Shown: positions 1 through 6,069 of the stretch, piece by piece
How the letters are laid out: each line of letters starts with the position of its first letter
Position numbering within the stretch: the stretch's first letter is position 1
Assembly (NCBI GenBank): GCA_001772985.1
Contig: MEVN01000015.1
Coordinates: forward strand, 1-11,492
Direction: 5' to 3'
Length of the DNA: 11,492 nucleotides
From: a candidate division WWE3 bacterium RIFCSPLOWO2_12_FULL_36_10
GTDB lineage: Bacteria; Patescibacteriota; WWE3; UBA101185; UBA10185
The notes under the pieces: generated by a model
What the model was told of the DNA's origin: nothing
Seen by the model: only the letters and a program-made list of their open reading frames with translations
Database searches by the model: none
Program-made: the position numbers and the translations under genes

Positions 1-462
1 GTTTCCGCGCGGTGTCCACCAGAGATAAGTGTGGGGATCGCAACCATTGGCCGAAAGGTCAAAAACCTGCGCATCCGACCATCCCCAGCGATCCGCCGGA
101 GGCTCAGGAACAGTCGTAGTGAGCACTTCCGTCGCCATCAAGGTAACGACGACGGTGACGGTAAGAGTGGCTGTCGGCGCCAGCGCGGCAAGCGTGGCAC
201 TGATTGCCTCTCCCACCGAAACGGTCGGGGTGGGGGTGGCGACCGGAGCCATCGCGGTGAGCGTGGCTTCCACAGCTCCCTGCACGTCCATCGGAACCGT
301 CGGAGTTTCCGTCGCAGCGACGGCACCAGTGTCCGGCGGAGGCGTTCCCTGAGGCAACACCCCAACCTGCTGGTCGGTGCCACCACAAGCCGAAACAAAA
401 AGCGCAAAAACGAGCAAAACGATCAAACCAAAGAACTTATTCGTCTTCATCTTCGTCTTCAT
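1..462 (-). CDS. Putative surface lipoprotein with Pro/Thr-rich linker (C-terminal part outside window)
   Basis: The frame is open from an ATG at 462 to the left edge (154 codons, no stop), so the gene is 3'-truncated by the window. Residues 1-25 are a lipoprotein signal peptide: basic start (MKTKMKTNK), hydrophobic core (FFGLIVLLVFALF) and lipobox V-S-A-C, with Cys26 as the predicted lipidated residue. A low-complexity Pro/Thr/Ala/Val segment follows (about 40-125) and contains an imperfect duplication: EATLTAMAPVAT and SATLAALAPTAT. A Trp-containing, more globular segment then begins (about 128-154). AGGAG lies 6-7 nt before the ATG; a second ATG at 450 is possible but less well placed. It starts 19 nt after the upstream membrane-protein gene, so it is probably its operon partner. 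A lipid-anchored protein on a flexible stalk is a fair inference; the function of the distal domain cannot be seen. Confidence 0.85.
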   Translation of the reverse strand, partial: MKTKMKTNKFFGLIVLLVFALFVSACGGTDQQVGVLPQGTPPPDTGAVAATETPTVPMDVQGAVEATLTAMAPVATPTPTVSVGEAISATLAALAPTATLTVTVVVTLMATEVLTTTVPEPPADRWGWSDAQVFDLSANGCDPHTYLWWTPRGN

Positions 463-481
463 TCGAGTCTCCTTTTATGAG

Positions 482-937
482 TTACTGAAGTGGAATAGTG
501 AGCTTGCACTTCTCAAAAGTCTGACCGGGCTTCAGTACCCCCGCCAGCTCGAGATCCGTACCTGCTCTGTCTGGAACAACTTCGATCCGTTGCTCCTCCA
601 AAGCCGTGTATTCGGAAACAATCCAAAAAGTTACCGGGTTTCCGCAGTTGTCGACCATTATGTTCTCTCCCCATTGAAGCAAAACTTCTTGGGGTTGTAA
701 GGCCGGCACAATCAAAAAACCAAATACCAAGCCGGCAACAAGAACTACCAGTAGGCTTGCGATCCAGTTTTTCCGCACAAGGGCAACAAAGGCCGTAATG
801 TAGGGAAGAACATAATCGCCAAAGGCTTGGGCCGAAATTTCGCGGATTTCTTCAAAAGCGTACTTGAAATTACCTTCGTGTCTTACTAAGAAGTACCATG
901 CAATGACGGCACCTAGGCCAATCCAGAACAGATTCAT
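482..937 (-). CDS. Small membrane protein with C-terminal exoplasmic domain, unknown function (151 aa)
   Basis: No family recognised. The protein has an N-terminal hydrophobic segment (about 3-18), an amphipathic middle, a strong transmembrane helix (about 58-80, ASLLVVLVAGLVFGFLIVPA) and a roughly 70-residue tail predicted to lie outside the membrane. The tail holds the only two cysteines, Cys98 (DNCGNP) and Cys144 (EKCKL), which could form a disulfide; its alternating hydrophobic pattern suggests a small beta-rich fold. The ATG overlaps the TGA of the upstream gene by 4 bp (934-937), and GGAG lies about 8 nt before the start, inside the upstream gene. Translational coupling and a shared complex with that neighbour are likely. 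The stop is TAA, and the lipoprotein gene begins 19 nt later. Confidence 0.85.
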   Translation of the reverse strand: MNLFWIGLGAVIAWYFLVRHEGNFKYAFEEIREISAQAFGDYVLPYITAFVALVRKNWIASLLVVLVAGLVFGFLIVPALQPQEVLLQWGENIMVDNCGNPVTFWIVSEYTALEEQRIEVVPDRAGTDLELAGVLKPGQTFEKCKLTIPLQ

Positions 938-1374
938 TCTGTTTTTCTCCTTTCATAGAAGATTCCCGCTTGGGTTCCTGCAATGAAACCTGCTAGGAAA
1001 ACAAGAATTGTTCCAATGAGACTTCCGTACGATTCCTTCATGCAATCAAATGCCACATACAGGCGTTTCGTTTGAGTTTCCCGAATAAAGCATTTGCCTT
1101 CGCTTTCAAGTTGCTCAGCAGGAGCTTGAATACTCTCTCGCGAGCTAACAAAGCTCGGAAGTTGAATCTTACCCGAGAGAATGAAATAAAGCAAAGTCAA
1201 TACAGCAAGTGCCAAAATGGCGTAAAGGATATACCTCAAATATTTTCTTAAAAACACGCCAAAGCCTGATTCGTCCGTAAACTTACCGGCGCGCTCAACG
1301 CGAATCGGTCCGGAACGAAATGGTTCAGTAATTGTGTACCAAATACTCATGAAAAATTCTTTGATTGCTTTCAT
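934..1374 (-). CDS. Two-helix membrane protein with cysteine pair in the exposed loop, unknown function (146 aa)
   Basis: No family recognised. The protein has a basic amphipathic N-terminus (1-45), a transmembrane helix at about 46-67, a loop of about 50 residues and a second helix at about 118-138, ending in the basic tail ERRKTE. The positive-inside rule (RKYLRY before helix 1, ERRK after helix 2) places both termini in the cytoplasm and the loop outside. The loop contains the only two cysteines, Cys95 (GKCF) and Cys111 (FDCM), a candidate disulfide. A very strong Shine-Dalgarno (GGAGGAGG, about 4 nt before the ATG) fixes the start. It overlaps the next gene by 4 bp, and that partner has the same two-cysteine exoplasmic layout. 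The gap upstream (1375-1505) contains a 14-bp hairpin. Confidence 0.85.
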   Translation of the reverse strand: MKAIKEFFMSIWYTITEPFRSGPIRVERAGKFTDESGFGVFLRKYLRYILYAILALAVLTLLYFILSGKIQLPSFVSSRESIQAPAEQLESEGKCFIRETQTKRLYVAFDCMKESYGSLIGTILVFLAGFIAGTQAGIFYERRKTE

Positions 1375-1445
1375 TTCCTCCTCCTTCTTGGTAGATGATT
1401 GGCTATGAATACAGAGAACAAGGTAAATTAACGTATAGAATTACA

Positions 1446-1487
1446 CCAGCGAGGGAAAGTTTTTAAGAACTTTCTTTCCCTCACTGG
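1446..1487 (-). other. Long intergenic hairpin inside the left operon (mRNA structure or weak terminator)
   Basis: The arms 1446-1459 (CCAGCGAGGGAAAG) and 1474-1487 (CTTTCCCTCACTGG) form a 14-bp stem around a 14-nt loop. The single irregular pair (1450/1483) is C-A on the plus strand but G-U on the minus strand. The stem is therefore fully paired only in the minus-strand transcript, which is the operon mRNA. No clean U-run follows the stem, so it is not a textbook terminator. A processing or stability element, or partial termination between genes, is possible. Confidence 0.6.
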
Positions 1488-1505
1488 CGCGAGAATCAAA
1501 CTAAC

Positions 1506-1913
1506 TTACTGCCGACGACCTCGGGAAAACATAAATCCCAAGACAATGCCGGCGATCAAAACGAGAAGCAATACCGAGCCAAGCTGGCTCTGAAAGTAAT
1601 GCTCTCCTCCCATAAGTGCCAATGCCCCATTGCCGACGTAAACGAGCAGTCCGCCGACAATATTCATGGCAAAAACGGGAAGGCTGTGGACAGCGCCTGC
1701 GATAAGAACCATAGGAACTCCCACGAAAATCAAAATCTGAAAAAGAACTTTCCAAAAACTTCCACCGCCTTGACGTCGCGAAACAATTCGAACGTTGGTA
1801 TCATTTGCTTCTGGCTGATCATCGGCCGGCAACAGTCGCTGAGGCCGAGGGGCTTCTGGAAGCGGAAGCGCAACATTACTTACGGGTGCTGGCCCAGGTG
1901 CTACGGCATTCAT
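1506..1913 (-). CDS. Proline-rich small membrane protein, unknown function (135 aa)
   Basis: No family recognised. Residues 1-50 are a Pro/Ala/acidic, probably disordered and cytoplasmic segment ending in basic residues (RIVSRRQ). Helices follow at about 54-74 (VLFQILIFVGVPMVLIAGA) and about 111-129 (LGSVLLLVLIAGIVLGFMF), with a moderately hydrophobic, Gly-rich stretch between them (about 78-103) that could be a third, re-entrant or short helix. The tail is basic (SRGRRQ). There are no cysteines, unlike the two membrane proteins downstream. GGAGGG lies about 11 nt and AGGAA about 1 nt before the ATG at 1913; another ATG 4 nt in is out of frame. The gene lies between two intergenic hairpins, 98 nt after the large soluble gene. 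Helix-rich small proteins clustered with a lipoprotein suggest a membrane assembly, which is inference only. Confidence 0.82.
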   Translation of the reverse strand: MNAVAPGPAPVSNVALPLPEAPRPQRLLPADDQPEANDTNVRIVSRRQGGGSFWKVLFQILIFVGVPMVLIAGAVHSLPVFAMNIVGGLLVYVGNGALALMGGEHYFQSQLGSVLLLVLIAGIVLGFMFSRGRRQ

Positions 1914-1943
1914 TTCCTATTCCCTCCATTCTTTGATGTATTG

Positions 1944-1987
1944 ACGGGAGTCGTAGAATCAAAACGATCAGTTGCTACGACTCCCGT
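1944..1987 (-). other. Perfect 13-bp intergenic hairpin inside the left operon
   Basis: ACGGGAGTCGTAG (1944-1956) and CTACGACTCCCGT (1975-1987) are perfect inverted copies around an 18-nt loop. The hairpin lies between the stop of the large soluble protein (2012) and the Shine-Dalgarno of the next gene. Neither side carries a U-run, so transcription termination is not its obvious role. It has the same architecture and position as the hairpin at 1446-1487, which suggests a shared job in setting gene ratios within one mRNA. Confidence 0.6.
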
Positions 1988-2011
1988 TTGACAACCTGTG
2001 AACCTAAAAAA

Positions 2012-3751
2012 CTACTTGCCGGAACCCTTTTTGCGTCTGCGAACAGCCTCAGCCTTAGCCTTGGCTTTTTCACGCGCAATTCGCTCCGCTTCGGTAGCTT
2101 CCTTCTCGGCCTTCCGCTTTGCGCGAATGGGAGCGAATGGGTCCTCAACTTCATCCGAAATTGTCCTGCAAGCCAACACGGCAAGCTCTTCCTCAAACAT
2201 AATTGGGTGACCCACAAGCACACAAACTCCATCCCCAATCGTGAAAAGCTTGGTGTTGATTGTCGTATTTTCCCCAATAAAAGCACTGCCGAACAACCAG
2301 CAAAGCTGAGTCCAGTGCTCGGGGTCAGAAAGGGTCGCCTCGATTTCCTCAAAAGTCAAGTCGTGATACTGAGTCATAATCCAACGCTCAAGCGTACTCA
2401 ACGCAACTACGCGCGAGCCATTGGTCGTGAGCTGAATAAGATCAGTACCCAACTTTTCAAGAATTTCGTCGATCAACCCTTCGCCAAACAAACGAATCTC
2501 CACGTCTTTCGTTTTACCCCAACTCTTCTTCGTGGAATGCAAAACGACATCATTTTCACGAAGGTAGAGCAAAACCGGAATTAAATCCTTGAGCCTGTCC
2601 GGGCGCATCAATTTCCTGTTAACCGGAACAATCGGGAATCGTCCCAACCCATCCGGCCGCCCGTACCTAATCGAACCTGCCCGCAACTCACGCTCAAGAA
2701 TTTCACGAGCATATTCCCCGGAAATTTGAGGGGCTCGGGTAATCTGAACTCCCACCCAACGGTCGGGCAAAGTGGGATCGTTCGCGGCATACCAAACTAC
2801 CATAGTCGGAGAAGACTTCTTCTCTCTGGCCACAGTAAGAGCGTTGGCGTGCCGAGCCCGAACATAAGGGGAGGTATGAGCTACCGAGTCAAAAATAGTG
2901 ACGTCCTCTTCGTCCTGACGCGGTTGTCCGAGCAGAATAACCATGTCAGAAACGATTCTTTGCATCGCCGCGGCGCGCTCGACAATATGCTGTCGAACAA
3001 CACCCCTCACTTGCAGCGACTCAAGGTGAGAAAGGCACGCGTAAGAAGTGACCGAAGGGTAACCGTGTGATCTCAGAAAATCCGGAATAACCAAAAGGGC
3101 GCCGGAGCCGACGCTTCCCGTAAGACCACCCCACACATCAACAAACTGTGCGTTACGATCATAAAGAACGCCGATCAACTGACTCCCAAAGTCATTCTCA
3201 TCAGATTCCTCTTCTTCGTTAAAACTCAAAAGCCAGCAAAAGAGAATAAGACTGGTCTCAAGAATCTGACCACCCCCATCTTTGCCAACGAAGTCATCAA
3301 GAGCCATCACCCGAATGTAGCGCTTGCCGTCGGGAGACTGCTCATCATCAATCGTAATGTACAATTCTTCACTCAAAAGTTCTTTTTGTGCGTTACGTTC
3401 AATAAGAGCGCGGGACTTTTTGTACTGCTTAAGTCCCCAACCCTTAAGTTCGTCGCGCAAAGTGCGCCACGAAACTCCGTTTGGGTACCGTAAAGTTACA
3501 AGGTGGTACAAATCGAAAAAGTGCGGGGGGTTGTGAAAGTTCCCTTCTGCATTCGGGACTCCCCCACGTTCAACATAAGGACTCGGAAAATCAAATTCTA
3601 TTACAGATTCGGGACCTTTGCCACGAACGGCGTCCCCAAATCTCAATGTTACTGTTCCCATCTTATCCGGAGTTCCAACGATCTTTTCGATCGGGTTCTC
3701 CGCCGCGTTTTCTTTCGAACGAAGTTTTCGCGGTGCTAACTTTTTCGCCAT
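2012..3751 (-). CDS. Large soluble protein of unknown family, first gene of the left operon (579 aa; 599 aa if started at 3811)
   Basis: I recognise no family and see no Walker motif, signal peptide or convincing transmembrane helix. In 579-residue numbering: basic N-terminus (1-15); a segment about 75-135 (PPHFFDLYHLVTLRYPNGVSWRTL...) that could be a winged-helix-like unit, on weak grounds; an acidic patch EEEESDEND (179-187); a globular mixed core to about 535; and a Lys/Arg/Ala/Glu-rich, probably helical or coiled-coil tail (about 542-579) that could bind nucleic acid or a membrane face. I chose the ATG at 3751 because purine-rich AGGAAAGGAAGGAAG lies directly before it. The in-frame ATG at 3811 adds 20 charged residues, and its only ribosome-site candidate (AGGTG) lies in a hairpin loop. 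It leads four genes for membrane proteins and a lipoprotein, so it may be their cytoplasmic partner. Base composition is clearly richer in G+C than in rel and the right block. Confidence 0.85.
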   Translation of the reverse strand: MAKKLAPRKLRSKENAAENPIEKIVGTPDKMGTVTLRFGDAVRGKGPESVIEFDFPSPYVERGGVPNAEGNFHNPPHFFDLYHLVTLRYPNGVSWRTLRDELKGWGLKQYKKSRALIERNAQKELLSEELYITIDDEQSPDGKRYIRVMALDDFVGKDGGGQILETSLILFCWLLSFNEEEESDENDFGSQLIGVLYDRNAQFVDVWGGLTGSVGSGALLVIPDFLRSHGYPSVTSYACLSHLESLQVRGVVRQHIVERAAAMQRIVSDMVILLGQPRQDEEDVTIFDSVAHTSPYVRARHANALTVAREKKSSPTMVVWYAANDPTLPDRWVGVQITRAPQISGEYAREILERELRAGSIRYGRPDGLGRFPIVPVNRKLMRPDRLKDLIPVLLYLRENDVVLHSTKKSWGKTKDVEIRLFGEGLIDEILEKLGTDLIQLTTNGSRVVALSTLERWIMTQYHDLTFEEIEATLSDPEHWTQLCWLFGSAFIGENTTINTKLFTIGDGVCVLVGHPIMFEEELAVLACRTISDEVEDPFAPIRAKRKAEKEATEAERIAREKAKAKAEAVRRRKKGSGK

Positions 3752-3808
3752 TTCTTCCTTCCTTTCCTGATGTTCAAGCCTATTTCTCGCCTTTGGCTTG
3801 TGTAAGGC

Positions 3809-3828
3809 CATGCAAACACCTTTGCATG
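3809..3828 (-). promoter_or_regulatory. Perfect 8-bp hairpin over the alternative start codon at 3811
   Basis: CATGCAAA (3809-3816) and TTTGCATG (3821-3828) are perfect inverted copies with a 4-nt loop. In the minus-strand mRNA the loop and adjacent stem carry AAAGGTG, and the 3' arm contains the ATG of the longer frame. If 3811 is ever used, this hairpin would hide both start and ribosome site; otherwise it is a stem in the 5' leader about 60 nt before the preferred start. Confidence 0.45.
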
Positions 3829-3836
3829 AAGTCGCC

Positions 3837-3884
3837 CCGATGTATTAATTTCATCGGAACAATTACGTTAACTTATGTCAACGT
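3837..3884 (-). promoter_or_regulatory. Candidate promoter/operator region of the left operon
   Basis: On the minus strand TTGACA (plus coordinates 3876-3881) is a perfect -35 hexamer, embedded in the 20-bp near-palindrome ACGTTGACATAAGTTAACGT (3865-3884; 7 of 8 positions match between arms). A second palindrome, CCGATG-N9-CATCGG (3837-3857), lies where the -10 and transcription start would fall. No good -10 box exists at 16-18 bp from the -35, so the promoter call is weak or implies activator dependence. The paired palindromes look like binding sites for a dimeric regulator. Confidence 0.4.
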
Positions 3885-4307
3885 CTGTGGGGAACCCTCC
3901 CACTTTCCGCGTCCCTCTTCTTCCGGCATGACGCCGTGAGAGACTTTACAGGTTTGCGCAGGTTTATACAAAGGCAATCTTCCGATGCCAAGGCCCCTGT
4001 ATGCGCTCCTGAGAAAAATGTTCAATGGTCTGAAGCGTCTGCGATGTGCGCAGCAGGCTACAGACCAAGTCCGGTTTCTTGCCATTTCAGTGGTATCCTC
4101 ATTCTCTCGCTACCTTGGCGATAGCAAAATCATGAGGTTGAAATGGTTTAAGAACCCGGCGCGGGTTTCCCGTACAACTTGCCTTACAGGCAGGAAGCCC
4201 GTTCTAAACACAATTATTTTTGTTCGATTATGCTCAAAACGGGTTTCCCACCTATACAAAACAAGACATTCTAAATTCTAATTTAAATTCCATACGCAAA
4301 GGCCATC

Positions 4308-4324
4308 ATTCGCCGAAGGCGAAT
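4308..4324. repeat. Perfect 7-bp palindromic hairpin (REP-like)
   Basis: ATTCGCC-GAA-GGCGAAT is a perfect hairpin with a 3-nt loop in an otherwise AT-rich stretch. The compact GC-rich core resembles dispersed palindromic elements of bacterial intergenic regions, but only one copy is visible here, so dispersal cannot be judged. Confidence 0.45.
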
Positions 4325-4344
4325 CATAGCACCTTGCTCTCTGC

Positions 4345-4370
4345 ATTCATCTCTGTTATTCATCTCTGTT
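4345..4370. repeat. Tandem 13-bp direct repeat, two copies
   Basis: ATTCATCTCTGTT occurs twice back to back (4345-4357 and 4358-4370) and is followed by ATTTA, the beginning of a degenerate third unit. It looks like a recent slippage duplication in non-coding DNA; no function is implied. Confidence 0.7.
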
Positions 4371-4396
4371 ATTTACTATTGATATTTTCAAAGTAC

Positions 4397-4445
4397 TAGC
4401 CAAACAAAAACCCACTCGTCGTGGGCAGAGAGGTTTCTTTGGCTA
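4397..4445. promoter_or_regulatory. Composite two-level stem-loop upstream of rel
   Basis: The outer arms TAGCCAAA (4397-4404) and TTTGGCTA (4438-4445) are perfect inverted copies. They enclose a second perfect stem, CCCAC-TCGTC-GTGGG (4411-4425). Read on the minus strand, the inner stem is followed by TTTTTGTTT, the layout of an intrinsic terminator for leftward transcripts. Read on the plus strand it is a structured element 85 nt before the rel start. No gene on the minus strand immediately to its right explains a terminator here. Confidence 0.45.
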
Positions 4446-4509
4446 CGTGAGGATTCTACACCATAAACTTGATTTTGTCAACCCATAGTCACCGATGCCG
4501 GAGTTCAAG

Positions 4510-4529
4510 TATGATATTATTCTTTCATT
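4510..4529 (+). promoter_or_regulatory. -10 region abutting the rel start codon (probable leaderless or near-leaderless mRNA)
   Basis: Overlapping -10-like boxes TATGAT (4510-4515), TATTAT (4515-4520) and TATTCT (4518-4523) lie immediately before the GTG at 4530, and no Shine-Dalgarno is present. With TATTCT, exactly 6 nt separate the box from the start codon, so transcription would begin at or next to the GTG. A weak -35 (TAGTCA, 4486-4491) is spaced 18 bp from TATGAT. The same box and spacing occur before radA. Confidence 0.5.
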
Positions 4530-5966
4530 GTGAACAAAATAGAACAAGCCAAAAAGCTTGCAAGACAAATTCATAAAGGCCAATTTAGGTTAAACGGAGA
4601 AAGCTATTACAATCATGTTGAACGTGTATTTAACAAACTCTACAACGCCGGCGTTCGTGACGAAACTGTATTAATATCTGCACTTCTTCACAACTCACTT
4701 CAATACTCCGATAGTCCAAAATCCCAAATCCAAAAGCAATTTGGACCAGAAGTACTTTTTATAATCGAGCAGTATAAAAAACTAACAGAAAAAACAATAA
4801 AAAGAAACTCGCCAAAAAACTTTAATGAAAAATACATTATCCAAACATTTCTAAATCTGGCAAAAGACATTAGAGTTCTTTTAATACGTTTGGCAGACAG
4901 GGCAGATAACATAGAATCCGCATTCATTTTTCCACTTGAACGAAGAGAACGTGCTGCCGAAAGAGCGTTATATGTTTACTCCCCTATTTGTAGACTCATG
5001 GGCGGTTTAAATTTTACAAGAACTTTGGAAGATGAAGCTTTTAAGATTTTACATCCACAACAATATTTTCAAATTAAAAAACTCATAGACAAAAAGAAAG
5101 AAAAAATAAATAAATTATTCGCGGAGTCTGAAGAAGTTTTACGCGAAATATTAGATGAAAGAAATATAAACGCAAAAATCAATCATAGAATAAAACATGC
5201 CTACGGAATTTACAGAAAAAGTCTTTTATATATAAGTAAAGGAATAAATCCGGGAAAAAACTTTGAAAATATTTTAGACGTTGCCGCCATGAGATTTGTT
5301 GTGAATACAGTCGAGGAATGTTACATAGTTGAAGATATTTTAAAACAGTTGTGGAATGAAGTTTCTGATTCACGCGATGATTATATTAGAAGTCCAAAAC
5401 CTTCCGGTTACCAGTCACTTCATAACGCCTTTAAAGTAGATAGGCAATTAGTAATTGAGGTTCAAATTCGCACACACGAAATGCATGAAATAAGTGAATT
5501 CGGAAAAGCGAGTCACATGTTCTATAAACAAAGATTCTATAAAATGGGGGATAATATTAAGGAAAAGTTCTTGGATAATATTAGTATTTTAAAAGAAATA
5601 AATTACTGGAACATTGAAAACAAAAGCGCAAGTAAGGAATTTGAATTTACACAGTTTGATAAATTTGTTTACGTATTCACACCAAAGGGAGATATTATAG
5701 AACTTCCAAAAGGCGCTACGGTTTTGGACTTTGCTTATTCTATTCACGAGGATCTTGGCCATTCCTGCTCCGGATGCTTAATAAACGAAAAAATCGCAAA
5801 GCTTGAGACACAGCTAAAAGACGGAGACCTAGTAGAAATTAGGGTTTCAAAGAATAAAAAGGTTCCAAGCCCGGATTGGCTTGATATAGCACAAACTAAA
5901 CGTGCAAAGCACTTCATCAAAAGGGCTTTAATTAAGGTTTCACCCAGCTCCACCCTACAACGTTAG
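4530..5966 (+). CDS. rel: RelA/SpoT-family (p)ppGpp synthetase with degenerate hydrolase and no C-terminal regulatory domains (478 aa)
   Basis: Makes (p)ppGpp from ATP and GTP/GDP in the stringent response. Domain order: HD region (about 1-150), synthetase (about 200-335), TGS (about 377-440), short helical tail. The HD motif HDxxED is changed to H54-N55-S-L-Q58-Y59, so several metal-binding and catalytic residues are lost, although H29 and the D of LADR (123) remain; hydrolysis is therefore predicted absent. Synthetase hallmarks are present: RIKHAYGIYRK (220-230), D250, DDYIRSPKPSGYQSLHN (283-299), EVQIRT (310-315), and E323 and H329 in SEFGKASH. The SRDD-Y block resembles the ExDD signature of synthetase-only RelA more than RxKD of bifunctional enzymes. 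Typical family length is about 700 aa; the zinc-finger/CC and ACT/RRM domains that sense the ribosome are missing, and the frame ends in TAG shortly after TGS. GTG start without ribosome site. Codon use is AT-rich, like the right block. Confidence 0.93.
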   Translation: MNKIEQAKKLARQIHKGQFRLNGESYYNHVERVFNKLYNAGVRDETVLISALLHNSLQYSDSPKSQIQKQFGPEVLFIIEQYKKLTEKTIKRNSPKNFNEKYIIQTFLNLAKDIRVLLIRLADRADNIESAFIFPLERRERAAERALYVYSPICRLMGGLNFTRTLEDEAFKILHPQQYFQIKKLIDKKKEKINKLFAESEEVLREILDERNINAKINHRIKHAYGIYRKSLLYISKGINPGKNFENILDVAAMRFVVNTVEECYIVEDILKQLWNEVSDSRDDYIRSPKPSGYQSLHNAFKVDRQLVIEVQIRTHEMHEISEFGKASHMFYKQRFYKMGDNIKEKFLDNISILKEINYWNIENKSASKEFEFTQFDKFVYVFTPKGDIIELPKGATVLDFAYSIHEDLGHSCSGCLINEKIAKLETQLKDGDLVEIRVSKNKKVPSPDWLDIAQTKRAKHFIKRALIKVSPSSTLQR

Positions 5967-6069
5967 TTGTACATTTGATGTTTTAAGACCGCAGAAACGA
6001 CAAAAACGACCAAACAAATCAATGTTCATAGCTTGTTTATTTGTCATTTTAGGAATAAGTTAAAAAGAG

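Larger units (their letters stand above)
3885..4529. other. Gene-free divergent intergenic region rich in inverted repeats
   Basis: No convincing gene is seen on either strand; open frames here lack ribosome sites and protein-like composition. Besides the separately listed elements it holds a nested stem GGTCTG (4027-4032)/CAGACC (4061-4066) enclosing CTGCG-ATGTG-CGCAG (4039-4053), and AACCCG-GCG-CGGGTT (4153-4167). It also holds a 7-bp hairpin with a 3-nt loop at 4178-4194, and CGGGTTTCCC twice (4162-4171 and 4241-4250). The second copy can pair with GAAGCCCGTT (4195-4204), with one mismatch. CAGGTTT is directly repeated at 3949 and 3959. Base composition drops to AT-rich at about 4.25 kb. 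Confidence 0.6.

Noticed and set aside
29..480. Plus-strand open frames opposite the lipoprotein gene, including an Ala/Val/Thr-rich one
   Set aside because: They are antisense reflections of the repetitive Pro/Thr/Ala stalk; the minus frame has a signal peptide, lipobox and ribosome site.
1944..1987. Perfect inverted repeat as the ends of a small insertion element
   Set aside because: Only 18 nt lie between the arms, no target-site duplication is visible, and a similar hairpin occupies the equivalent place in the next gap.
3936..4281. Plus-strand open frames of 62-98 codons in the intergenic region
   Set aside because: Composition is not protein-like, no ribosome sites, and they run through stem-loop sequences.
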